A stretch of 64,000 nt of DNA. Source: Bathymodiolus brooksi (lineage: Eukaryota > Mollusca > Bivalvia > Mytilida > Modiolidae). The notes beneath the pieces are model-generated. The model saw nothing but the letters and a program-made list of their open reading frames with translations, had not been told where the DNA came from and did not search any database. Positions 22,409 to 32,699 of the stretch are shown here, piece by piece. The stretch is taken from assembly GCA_963680875.1 (NCBI GenBank), contig OY804579.1:20507804-20571803 (forward strand), given 5' to 3'. Position numbers and translations under genes: made by a program. The stretch's first letter is position 1; each line of letters begins with the position of its first letter.

Positions 22409-24481
22409 ATGAGTTTGTGTACAGAGATTACCCCCAGACAAGCCGTTTGCATAATCTGCAAAACAGAAACCAATGATGGAAGCAAGATAGTTCAATTAAC
22501 AGAAAAGGGGAGCATTGGGATGAATAAAGCAAGTAAAGAAAGGGGAGATGACATCGTAACAAAATCTGGTCATACTGTTCATGAAAAGTGTCGACGTACA
22601 TACATAAATCCAATTGTAATAAAAGGTATAAAGAGAATGCCTTCTGAACCAGTTAATGAACAACCTTTACTTCGTTCTGAAAAAACAATTTGACTTTAAA
22701 GAAGATTGCCCTTTTTGTGGAGCTTCTGTCGTTGAAAATACTACTAAAAGAAAAACATTTGATGTTCATGCTGTTCGTACAATGGAATTTCAGAAAACTG
22801 TTGAACAGATATGTAATGAAAGGAATGACGAATGCGCCATTGAAATTAAAGGAAGAATATAATTTGCAAGAGACCTTCATGCTGCAGATGCAGTATATCA
22901 TAAGGCATGTTGTACAAACTTTCGCACAAACAGAGGCATTCCACAGATGTTTTCACCACCTAAGATGGATAAAGATCAGTGTAATCGAGGAAGGCCTTCG
23001 AACACGTATCGATATTTTCTCGAAGTGACTAAATATCTTGAGGAAAACGATGATGAACAAGTAACAATATCTCAGTTAGTTGCACGAATGCAGACTCTTT
23101 GTGGAGATGAATCATACAGCCCATACTACATGAAAACTAAACTTAAGGAACATTACGGATCATCGATTTTTATATCTGAAATTAATGGGAAATCAAATGT
23201 TGTTACATTTCGACAAAATGCTTCCACAATACTGCATACCTTCTGTAAAGAATCCACTGCCCAGAAATCGGAAGAAGAAAACAAAATGTCTATATTAAAA
23301 GCAGCGGCAACTTTTATGAAGAATGACATTCGCTCAATGCCTGTCAACAAACAGTGCTATCCAAGTACAGAAGCTATTCAGTCTGCAGGAGATTACGTAC
23401 CTAAAAGTATTGCGTTTTTCCTCCGCAATACATTCTCTAAAAAGGACTCGGATCTGCAACGTTATTCCATAAGACAAGCCATTGTTCAGGCAGCTCGACC
23501 ACGATTAGCAATTGACTAACACAGTGACTTTCACAAAAGATATGGCTCTTCGGGTGAAGAAAGAAACTTTCTTAGTAAACAAGGGAAACAAACAACGCTT
23601 TGTCACTCTTCTTAAAGATACATTTAATGCCAATGGAATTGCAGCTATTCAGGCGGAAGATGATGCCGATTTATTAATAGTACAGACGGCTGTAGCTAAG
23701 TCAGATAATAAAGAAGTGGTAGTATTTGGAGAAGACACCGATTTGCTTGTTTTGTTATGTCATCATGCCAAACAAAACAAGAAAGCAATATATTTCACTT
23801 CAGATAAACATGTTACTACAAAAACACACAAAATATGGGATATATCCAAAACAAAATCAGTAATTGGTGAAGAGATTTGCTATCTTGTCCCCTTTATTCA
23901 TTCCATGACTGGATGTGACACAAGTAGGTTGTTTGGAATAGGTAAACAATTTGCGCTAAAAAAAAATTGAAGTCCGATCCATATCTTCAGGAGCAAGCAA
24001 AAGTTTTCATGGCTGAAAATATGTCAAAGCAAGCAATAATCAAGGTTGGAGAAGAGGTCGTTGTATGGTGGACTTCCATTGGAAGGACTTAATTTGTGTC
24101 GTTGGAGGAAGTTTACATCAAAAATAATGTCCGTCAGTCGTGTAGTTAGCGTCCAGGTCCAGTCACTTCCACCCACTACAAATGCTGCCCGATTTCACTC
24201 TTTGCGTGTTTATCTTCAGTGTCAGTATTGGTTGAACAAGATTATCAGAGAAATGGATCCAACAGCATGGGGTTGGACAATCAGGAAGGAAAACCTGTTC
24301 CCAATTGAAATGTCACGGAAGCCTGCCCCAGATTTTCTGTTGGAAATAATCAACTGTAACTGCAAATCAGATTGTGCAGGAAAACTGGTCTCAATTGCTC
24401 TAATGGATGTAGAGAATGCAGGGGCATTGATTGTTCTAATGCACGGCCAATTACACTCACAGACATTCAAGATGATGAATG
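22409..24481 (+). pseudogene. Broken copy of a widespread metazoan zinc-module / PIN-FEN-like protein family
   Basis: The pieces are recognisable in order. (1) From ATG 22409: VCIICKTETNDG with HEKCRRTY, a Cys2-His-Cys module. (2) After a frameshift near 22680: CPFCGASV and, past an in-frame TAA (22860-22862), ADAVYHKACCTNF, a second module. (3) A middle segment to 23519. (4) From about 23515 in another frame: FLVNKGNKQRFVTLL, then ADLLIVQ, EDTDLLVLLCHHA and HSMTGCDTSRLFGIGK, a PIN/FEN-nuclease-like region. (5) After further frameshifts: VQSLPPTTNAARFHSLRVYL, WGWTIRKE, APDFLLEIINCNCKSDC and, in a third frame, GLNCSNGCRECRGIDCSN, ending TGA about 24479-24481. Full-length relatives in cnidarians and molluscs are, from memory, much longer between (3) and (4), so several hundred residues seem deleted here. 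The function of the family is not known to me; its intronless, repeated nature suggests a mobile-element origin. Confidence 0.75.
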
Positions 24482-24676
24482 AACATATTAACAGTAATAG
24501 TGAGAACATTTTTCTAGATCAGTGTCGAAATATTTTTATCTTCTATCGAAAAAGATAACAAAATACCAAAAATGTTATTAATTTTTTTATTGAAATATGA
24601 TTACTTCAATGATTTTTTTATGCTGATGCCTAGACAAAGGGAATACAATTATAGAACAAGATATTCTTTCATCAAA

Positions 24677-25209
24677 AACGCATATATTATGAAAAATTCG
24701 CCCACCAATTACCAAGTTCTTCTTAATTTCCAGTTTTCCGTGATTTTCACTAAAAAACACATATTTCACCCCAAAATACCCATTTCTACAAATTATATTT
24801 ATATATATTTTTAGTATGTTGTTAATACAAGTTCACATTCTAATTTGCACCCCCAATAAAGCTTAGATTATAAAAATTCGTCCACCAATAACCAAGTTAT
24901 TCATAATTTCCAGTTTTCCGTGATTTTCATTAAAAAACCATATATTTCACCCCAAAATACCCTTTTCCGCCAATTATATTTATGCATAGTTTTAGTATGT
25001 TGTTAATACAAGTCAATGTTCTAATTTGCACCCATTAAGCTTAGATTATAAAAATTCGCCCACCAATAACCAAGCTCTTCTTCATTTCCAGTTTTACAGG
25101 ATTTTCACACAAAAAACACTATTTCACCCCTAAAATACTCTTTTCCGCAAATTATATTTTTAGTATGTTGTTAATACAAGTCCACATTCTAATTTGCACC
25201 CCAATAATA
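24677..25209 (-). repeat. Satellite module, three units of about 180 bp
   Basis: Monomers end in TTCTAATTTGCACCC at about 24845, 25033 and 25203. Each contains AAAAATTCGCCCACCAAT-type, CCAGTTTT and CACCCC.AAAATAC segments. The orientation is opposite to 12275-12690. The array directly follows the broken gene at 22409-24481. Confidence 0.85.
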
Positions 25210-25410
25210 ATGTTTATCACTTAGGATAAACAGGTTTAATGAAAGCGACATAACCCGGAAAAAAGTCCGAGCAGTTCCGTCGCACTGTAACCTTTTTATG
25301 TGTGTACGTAATAACTTCCGTTGTATCAGTTTTATGCTAGCCGTCAGACATCACACGTTTTTAAAAAAAAAACTTTTTGAAAATCCATTGCCACCTGGTC
25401 ATCTATAGTC

Positions 25411-26508
25411 ATGAGACCACACAAACGACGTCGAAATCCTTCAAGCAAAGCTTCAATATCTACAGCAAGCACACCAAAGAAGGCGAAATCGTCAAAAAGG
25501 CCAGAAAAACCAAGTGAGACAGGCCATGCCGTGCTGCAGCATGATGTCGTCCCAAGGAATACCTTCCAGCGGGTAGAGGATGAACCATCAACCCATAGAA
25601 CTTTACAAACGGGTAATCCCCACCAGAGTAATGGTTCCAGTGGAGGGAACGATCAACAATCGGGCCCGATTATGGAGGTACAGATAGGACCACGTTGCCC
25701 AGTGACCCACCCGGTTATCCCGGCAACAGATAAGAGACCACCACCTATAAATCATGGATCCAATTATCAACAGAATGTGAACCCGGGAATGTTTTACAGT
25801 TCAGATAGATCAAACGATAATTTTATGGGAAATCTGGGGTCAATAGGTGGGGTTCAGGTGTGTGAAAGTCCTGCTAGTCAGTCCAGTATGTTTGATTCCG
25901 TAAGCGCTCACATACCTTTAAAGATCAAAGAAAAGGTGTGGGCCGGGGAGTACATAGACATGAGTCTTATGCTAAAATCTGGTAAAGATTTGGTGTATGA
26001 TTCGCAGTTGAATGGTGAGCTAGCAGTTAAGGGGGGTCAACTAACTGTTCTTCAACAGAAGCATAACCAAATAAAAAATATTCACACCTGGACCTCAGCT
26101 TTTATCAATTTCATGAGTGTTATGCTCGAGAAATGGCCAGACAAGGCACAAGTATATCTTAAATATATGCATGTTGTTAGATTGGCAGCTTCGAGGGTGT
26201 CAAACTTGGGATGGGTTTCGTATGACGAACAATTTCGTCTACGGAAGGCCAGGGTTCCACAGTCATCGTGGGCCGATGTTGATGTAGAACTGTGGCTACT
26301 ATATGTATCTGCCCCAGACAGCCCTTTCTTAACGGAGTGGGACAAAAACGAGCACAGGGATTTCAGCTCGGACATGTCCAAAAAGGGCATCCGTACTTGC
26401 TGGGGCTATAACAAAGGGCGTTGTACTTATGGGAATAATTGCAGGTTCATTCACAAATGCTCCGAGTGCTACGGAAACCACCCACTCTCGGCTTGTAGTA
26501 AATCATAA
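25411..26508 (+). CDS. DIRS-type Gag-like protein with C-terminal zinc knuckle
   Basis: An intact open frame of 365 residues starts at ATG 25411. The first 45 residues are Lys/Arg/Ser-rich (RPHKRRRNPSS). Residues about 50-160 are Gly/Asn/Pro-rich and probably disordered. Residues about 170-310 form a conserved region typical of this ORF in DIRS elements: KVWAGEYIDMSLML, HTWTSAFINFMSVML, YLKYMHVVRLAA, YDEQFRLRKAR, ELWLLY. The C-terminus (about 330-362) is a CCCH-like finger, CWGYNKGRCTYGNNCRFIHK, followed by CSECYGNHPLSAC. The role inferred from the family is nucleic-acid binding and particle or complex formation. It is the only intact frame of the element. Its reverse transcriptase partner starts in the adjoining sequence but is broken, so this copy could not move by itself. 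Intactness may reflect recent insertion rather than function. Confidence 0.8.
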   Translation: MRPHKRRRNPSSKASISTASTPKKAKSSKRPEKPSETGHAVLQHDVVPRNTFQRVEDEPSTHRTLQTGNPHQSNGSSGGNDQQSGPIMEVQIGPRCPVTHPVIPATDKRPPPINHGSNYQQNVNPGMFYSSDRSNDNFMGNLGSIGGVQVCESPASQSSMFDSVSAHIPLKIKEKVWAGEYIDMSLMLKSGKDLVYDSQLNGELAVKGGQLTVLQQKHNQIKNIHTWTSAFINFMSVMLEKWPDKAQVYLKYMHVVRLAASRVSNLGWVSYDEQFRLRKARVPQSSWADVDVELWLLYVSAPDSPFLTEWDKNEHRDFSSDMSKKGIRTCWGYNKGRCTYGNNCRFIHKCSECYGNHPLSACSKS

Positions 26509-26509
26509 T

Positions 26510-28000
26510 TCACTTTCTTGCAATTTTCAGTTATATACGTTGGGTCATTCGCCCATTTGTGTTAATGAGGTGGAAAAATCGCTGGAAAATTATCCATATA
26601 AAGACATTGCTTGTGAATTGAAAAAAGGTTTAAAATTTGGCTTTCCGTCAAATTATTCAGGACCGAGATAGCCGATAAGTGTTGCTGACATGCCAGAGCT
26701 TACCAAACAAAAAATTCAAAAGAATTAACAATGGGAAGAATTGCCGGGCCATTTTCAGTCCCCCCTTTTCCAACTTTACGTGTTTCTCGGTCTATTTATT
26801 TTTGCATGTAAAGTTGTTGCCCTGGGTAGGGCATTTAGTCGGCGCCTTATAAATGCTACATGTAAGGTAGCTAAACCTCACCACAGAATTAGGGTATCGC
26901 AAGAGATGCGAGAAGATCTGAAAGTTTGCTTATCCTTTTTATCGGATTACAATGGAAGTACAGTTATGCTAGATAGTGGTGCACCGATCGTCGGAAACAT
27001 CGACTGGTCAGTCGGACGTCATCATGCGATCCGATGATCGATTATTATACCTTGTGGTCCATTCTGATTCCTAGTGCCTAAAATATATAGGCTACACTTT
27101 ATTCTGTTTTTTTTTTGTTTTTTTTTTTCTTCTCTCATACTGACAAACATCTTGCAGTTTTGTCCCAGCGTACTTTTGACACTCAGTCAATACACACATT
27201 TGGTCTAGTCTATTATTTATCTACTGCCCGGAATGGTCCTTTTTATATCAGGTGTTACACATGTGGAAACCAATGTTTTGTTTTGTTCCAAATTAATGTT
27301 TACAAATGGAAAAATTGTAGTTTGTAAATATACCATACGATTTTATTCAGGCCTTTGCTTTTGTCAAACACATATTTGGACTAGTATATTTTTATTTTAT
27401 TTTTTTCTACTGCCCAGAATAGTCCATTGGATGTCAGGTGTTACACATGTGGAAAACGATCTTTTGTTTTGTTAATTAAAAATTATAGTTTGTAAAAATA
27501 CGATACGGTTTTGTTCAAATCATTTCTTTTGTCCAGCATACTCTTGAAATAAAGACTATCTGAGTAATTATAGTCGGTAAATACATTTAGTAGGTAATTG
27601 TTACTGATGATCGATCATCGGTCGGTGTTGGTATAACGATCATCGATCTTGGGAATGTGACCGATTCTCATCGCTAATGCTAGATAATGTGTGGACTTCT
27701 AATGAGACAATTTCTTTGTTTACGGATAGCGCCGGCGGGAGAGATAAAGGGTTCGGCATTTATTTTCAGGGTAGATGGGCTCAAGGTTGTTGGCCAAAAG
27801 AATGGGCGGACAATGGGATCCTTGCTGATATTACGTTTTAGAATTATTTCCAGTTGTCATTTCGGTGCACATTTGGGGAATACATTTAAAAAATAAACAA
27901 TTTTATTTTTAATGTTGATAATCAAGCAGTGGTAGCTATTATTAACAAAAAGCCTTCAAAATCCAACAGAGTTATGACCCTTGTCAAATCTTGTTTTACT
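26510..28000 (+). pseudogene. DIRS-type reverse transcriptase / RNase H fragments
   Basis: Pieces seen: VNEVEKSLENYPYKDIACEL and LKFGFPSNYSGPR (reverse transcriptase N-terminus, about 26560-26670). After a large deletion of the catalytic palm comes LFIFACKVVALGRAFSRRLI, PHHRIRVSQEMREDLKVCLS and FLSDYNGSTVML (about 26790-26970). After the inserted block come RNase H segments LFTDSAGGRDKGFGIYFQG, ADITFLELFPVVISVHIWG and NVDNQAVVAIINKKPSKS (about 27710-27970), in shifting frames. The active-site YxDD box is absent. Confidence 0.75.
27030..27640. repeat. Inserted AT-rich block with diverged tandem units
   Basis: It contains two related units of about 185 bp, each with a CTACTGCCC.GAAT.GTCC segment and TCAGGTGTTACACATGTGGA (27235-27265 and 27410-27455). 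The flanks both carry GATGATCGAT (27033 and 27608). It splits the RNase H of the DIRS element. Confidence 0.55.
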
Positions 28001-28884
28001 GTCCTTACAATATAATATCGTGTTAAAATAAAGCAATGGAAAAAGCTCGGAAACGAGTAAACCTTGCAGTCAAAAAATATTCGTCTTGGGCGTTGGAGGA
28101 TACGTCATAAAGCATAATAATATGAGAGCCAGGGATATTAATCTTTTTAGAAATGATGGGATATGCACCTATCTGATATTGGAATCAATGTGTACTTGAA
28201 CACAATACAAGGGGCTCTAGAAAGTTTCTTATCGTCCAACGGTCCAAGAATTTTCCCACTTCAGTATCAGAACTTAGACGTTTTTTTTTGTTTTTTTTCC
28301 TTGTCCATTTCAGAAGTATTTGTGGGGGTGGGGGGGGGGGGGTCTTTTGGCGGTGAGCGGGTTTAGACCCACTCATCTGGCGGGATCTGACAAGACGACT
28401 GTTGGTCATAATCCTACAATTGTACGTGAGCTCATATTTTGGTATACTTTCTTGTGGTACCACAAGTAGGTAAGGTGTATATATAATTTAGTCAATTGGC
28501 ATTCTCACGTTTACCGGAGAGGCCAGTTCCTGAACTGGTACCAGTTTGGAACTCAGGTTGGACTCCTTTGGAAAAACCAGGGAGTAGGTTGTAAATGTGT
28601 GCTTCGTATCGGGGTTTATGACCTTCTTTAACTCTCTACTAAGGTGACGTGGAGGTTTTTAGCATTCATTGGTACCAGTGAGGCACAGGCTTGCCCAAAC
28701 GATTACTGGCGGTCTGTTCGTCTTGTCAGATCCAGTCTTTGTTATTTTAACTGTGGCCGTATTATCCACTTAAATGTTTGTTTCATCTATATCTCTGCGT
28801 GAATTATACTAGTAATTAATTAGACACGAAGTGATTTCGTAATCCCGTCCGTCCGTGAGTCCGTCTCTTGTTACAAGTCTTTCA

Positions 28885-30195
28885 TTAAAGCTTAAGATTA
28901 TAAAAATTCGCCCACCAATAACCAAGTTCTTCTTCATTTCCAGTTTTACAGGATTTTCACACAAAAAACACCATTTCACCCCAAAATTCCCTTTTCCGCA
29001 AATTATATTTTTAGTATGTTGTTAATACAAGTCCACATTCTAATTTGCACCCATTAAAGCTTAGATTATAAAAATTCGTCGATCCAATAACCAAGTTATT
29101 CTTAATTTCCAGTTTTCCGTGATTTTCATTAAAAAACACATATTTCACCCCAAAATACCCATTTCCGCAAATTATATTTATGCATAGTTTTAGTATGTTG
29201 TTAATACAAGTCAATGTTCTAATTTGCACCCATTAAAGCTTAGATTGTAAAAATTCGTCCACCAATAACCAAGTTCTTCTTCATTCTTCATTTCCAGTTT
29301 TACAGGATTTTCACCCAAAAAAAAACTATTTCACCCCAAGATACCCTTTTCCGCAAATTATATTTTTAGTATGTTGTTAATACAAGTCCACATTCTAATT
29401 TGCACCCCAATAAAGCTTAGATTATAAAAATTCCTCCACCAATAACCAAGTTCTTCTTTTCCAGTTTTACGTGATTTTCACTAAAAAAAACCCCCACATA
29501 TTTCACCCCAAAATACCCATTTCTGCAAATCATATTGATATATATATATTTAGTATGTTGTTAATAAAAGTCAATGTTCTAATTTGCACCCATTAAAGCT
29601 TAGATTATAAAAATTCGCCCACCAATAACCAAGTTATTCATAATTTCCAGTTTTCCGTGATTTTCATTAAAAAACACATATTTCACCCCAAAATACCCTT
29701 TTCCGCAAATTATATTTATGTATAGTTTTAGTATATTGTTAATACAAGTCAATGTTCTAATTTGCACCCATTAAAGCTTAGATTATAAAAATTCGCCCAC
29801 CAATAACCCAGTTCTTCTTCATTCTTCATTTCCAGTTTTACAGGATTTTCACACAAAAAAAAAAACTATTTCACCCCAATATACCCTTTTCCGCAATTTA
29901 TATTTTTAGAATGTTGTTAATACAAGTCCACATTCTAATTTGCACCCCAATAAAGCTTAAATTATAAAAATTCGTCCACCAATAACCAAGTTCTTCTTCT
30001 TTTCCAGTTTTAGGTGATTTTCACTAAAAAAACACATATTTCACCCCAAAATACCCTTTTCAGCAAATTATATTTATGTATATTTTTAGTATGTTGTCAA
30101 TGCAAGTCCATATTATAATTTGCACTCAAAAAACCTTGTGTTGCAATTAGTTGCAGGTTGAGCAATTTTTGGGGCTAAATTGACTAGACTATAAG
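28885..30195 (-). repeat. Satellite module, seven units of about 180 bp, with edge motif
   Basis: CTAATTTGCACCC recurs at about 29040, 29220, 29399, 29580, 29759, 29939 and (variant) 30118, a period of 179-180 bp. Two monomer types alternate: type A has GTCCACATTC and ACAGGATTTTCAC; type B has GTCAATGTTC and CCGTGATTTTCAT. The order is roughly A B A B B A. The right edge reads CCTTGTGTTGCAATTAGTTG, then CTAAATTGACTAGACTATA, the inverse of the edge at 12275. Confidence 0.92.
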
Positions 30196-31885
30196 TGATC
30201 GTCGTGGCCGTGATCATCTAACATGTGCAATGAGTTCTTATCGTCACTAACGTGGCGAGGTGTACAAGATGCGACTTACAACAGGTATCCAGTTTCCTCC
30301 AACAATAATCATCATTTTTTGGTAACTAGATTAAGGTATTTGAAAAGATATGAAAAGGAAACAGTTTTTGTGAACGTGAATCCATACTGAATAAATTTCG
30401 TGATATTTGACATACTCAGAATTGCAAAATCGAAAAATAATTACAAACGTACTGACATAAAGATAAAATTAATCAAACAAATTCAAACAAATTTAATTTT
30501 GAGCTTGAAAATGTCGGCTAAAGCATTACATTATAGATTTTTAATGTTTATTTAATTCGAACAAATTTTGAAGCGAGAATTTTTTTCCCCTGTAAATTCC
30601 GAACATTTAATCAAACTGACGACACACTATAAGATAAGATAAGATAAGATACTTTTATTTACCAATTATGTGCTCACGAGGGGCATGAATATTCACATAT
30701 ATAATTATTTAAAACATAACATATGTTTTACAAAGACAAAGATGCAATAACATATATTTATAACATGTCATTTATATGCTCAGTGTGGTTGATATGTTTT
30801 AATACATACAGCTATGATATATGTACATGTATCATATAAATACGATGAAAAATAAATAGATAGAGCCGACTATTTGTATCCTATCCGTGTCTGAAGCAGA
30901 GACAGGCAAACACAATGATAACCTTTCTGCAGGAGACACCAGGTGACGGTGCTAAAAGGAAAAGTCAAGATACAATGTCATTTGTCATTCATGTCAAACC
31001 CATGAACGCCACGATATAGCTGAAATATTGCCAGAGCTGGCGTTAAACACCAATCAATAAATCAATAAAACCAGTGAAATTGGTGACGACTATCGTTATA
31101 TTTTACAGTGTTCTGTATATGATACCCGGAATGATAACGAATAAAATATATTATTCATAAGTATTGTTTCAAGATATGCGAAACGTCGTCATTATACATT
31201 TTCATAAGAAACCCGAGTGCATACCTAACTGTGTAAATTTGTTGACATCATTAATAATAAAATATGTCCTGAAAACTATATTCTAAATATGTATAACGTA
31301 GCAGTGTGCATGTACATTTACAATCATGTCCTCTTACTTGTTTTATGCTTTTTCTTGTTATTTTTGTGGGTTTTTTTGTATTTTCTGTTGTTTGTTTGAT
31401 TTTTTTTTTATTTGTTTCGTTTTTTATTTATTTTTCTCACAAAGCGTATTAAACACCATTAAATATAAAATCCAAATAAAGTGGTACAAACAATAATTAC
31501 TTAAAAAAAAATTAATTAATTAGTTTTACAATATTATTGTATCAGTTGCAGATTAGAACCGATTTAGTAAACGGTTAGACAACAGTTTATAGATATATGA
31601 GTAGGATATACTTACTATTGTATACCTTGAAAGCTGGCCACCTTTATGGGTCATCATTTCAATTTATCTACTTTATATACGTTATTAATAAAAATTAAAA
31701 CAAGAAGTTGCGCATAAAAGGATCGCCAAGAGGCAGACTGGTCTGTTTTGTTAAGATTTGGGATAGGGTGTAATAGTGGCAGATTACTGATAAGCGTAAT
31801 TAGTGCTATAACAATCAGTTTAATTACATCTTTCAAATATGCCTTTAAATTAAAGAAAACACAGATACATAACGGTTTGAATAGA
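30196..31885. other. Spacer with small repeat fragments
   Basis: No gene. It contains a SINE-like scrap at 30240-30310 (CGTGGCGAGGTGTACAAG), an (ATAAG)n microsatellite at about 30630-30655, and a SINE 3' tail at 31005-31068 (ATAGCTGAAATATTGCC, then GGCGTTAAACACCAATCAAT). Confidence 0.55.
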
Positions 31886-32312
31886 GAGTTACAATCTGGT
31901 TGAATTATACCTGCGTCACGTTATAAGCTTCTTCCACCAGCTTTTTAAAAAATTGTCACGTTTCTGACTTCACAAATGGGATAGCCTAATGACTCGGAAG
32001 AGATGTATGACATGAACTTTGAACTGAAGGTAATTGTGACATTTAATAATAGATTTCAATTAGGGGGCAAAATAAATAAACAAATATATGGAATAAATCT
32101 GTGGTATGACTCAAGAAAACGATGTTGGCAAGATATGATCTCTATCTGCAGGCAGTTGTATTGAAAATTATAAAAATGACAAAAGTTCCTAAATTTGATA
32201 TAGAGTGAACCACCATCGACGCTAGCCTATGTCTAAATACTATTCTCCTGGTTGTTCAGAGGACACAAACAATCCAAAACGGGAATCATTACTGGACCAG
32301 CCACTCGGACAG
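31886..32312 (+). repeat. Segmental duplication, copy 1
   Basis: It begins ACAATCTGGTTGAATTATAC and matches 35506-35952 over about 430 bp with scattered substitutions and small indels, through ATGGGATAGCCTAATGACTC and TATTCTCCTGGTTGTTCAGA. No gene is seen in it. Confidence 0.9.
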
Positions 32313-32389
32313 ATAAGAGAAATGAAATAGTCGAAAAAATAAAAGCAGAAAACAAACCTTGTAAATAATATTTCTTTAAATTATTTATT

Positions 32390-32690
32390 CAGAGAATTCA
32401 GCAAGAACGTATAAATAGTCATAAAAAATGGGAAAGCGATTTAGAAATGTCTGTAGAAGATTGGCATAGTATTTATTCACTGTCATTTTGTATAACTAAA
32501 GATACAAAACTACAAAACTTTCAGTTTAAACTATTGCATAGAATTTTACAAGTCAATTCATTCCTATATAAATGTGGCTTAAAGAAACAGAATTATGTAC
32601 TTTTTGTATGGAAACTAAGGAAAATTTGCTACATTTATTTTGGAATTGTAATTTAGTTCAAAATTTTGGTTTGCTGTTGAAAACTTTTTA
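32390..32690 (+). mobile_element. LINE C-terminal fragment
   Basis: An open frame without start (from 32393) reads RIQQERINSHKKWESDLEM, then VEDWHSIYS and LQNFQFKLLHRILQVN. After a one-base shift near 32585, ELCTFCMETKENLLHLFWNC gives a Cys-Cys-His-Cys knuckle. This is typical of the region after the reverse transcriptase of LINE polyproteins. Everything upstream is missing. The LINE type differs from the fragments at 34633 and 40727. Confidence 0.72.
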
Positions 32691-32699
32691 ATGATTTGT

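Larger units (their letters stand above)
25210..28750 (+). mobile_element. Decayed DIRS-type (tyrosine recombinase) retrotransposon
   Basis: An intact Gag-like ORF (25411-26508) is followed by fragments of DIRS reverse transcriptase and RNase H in the expected order up to about 28000. The recombinase domain could not be located with confidence; sequence after 28020 is scrambled. Terminal repeats were not identified, so both outer limits are approximate: the left is set at the satellite boundary, the right is arbitrary. An insertion at about 27030-27640 interrupts the RNase H. Confidence 0.75.
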
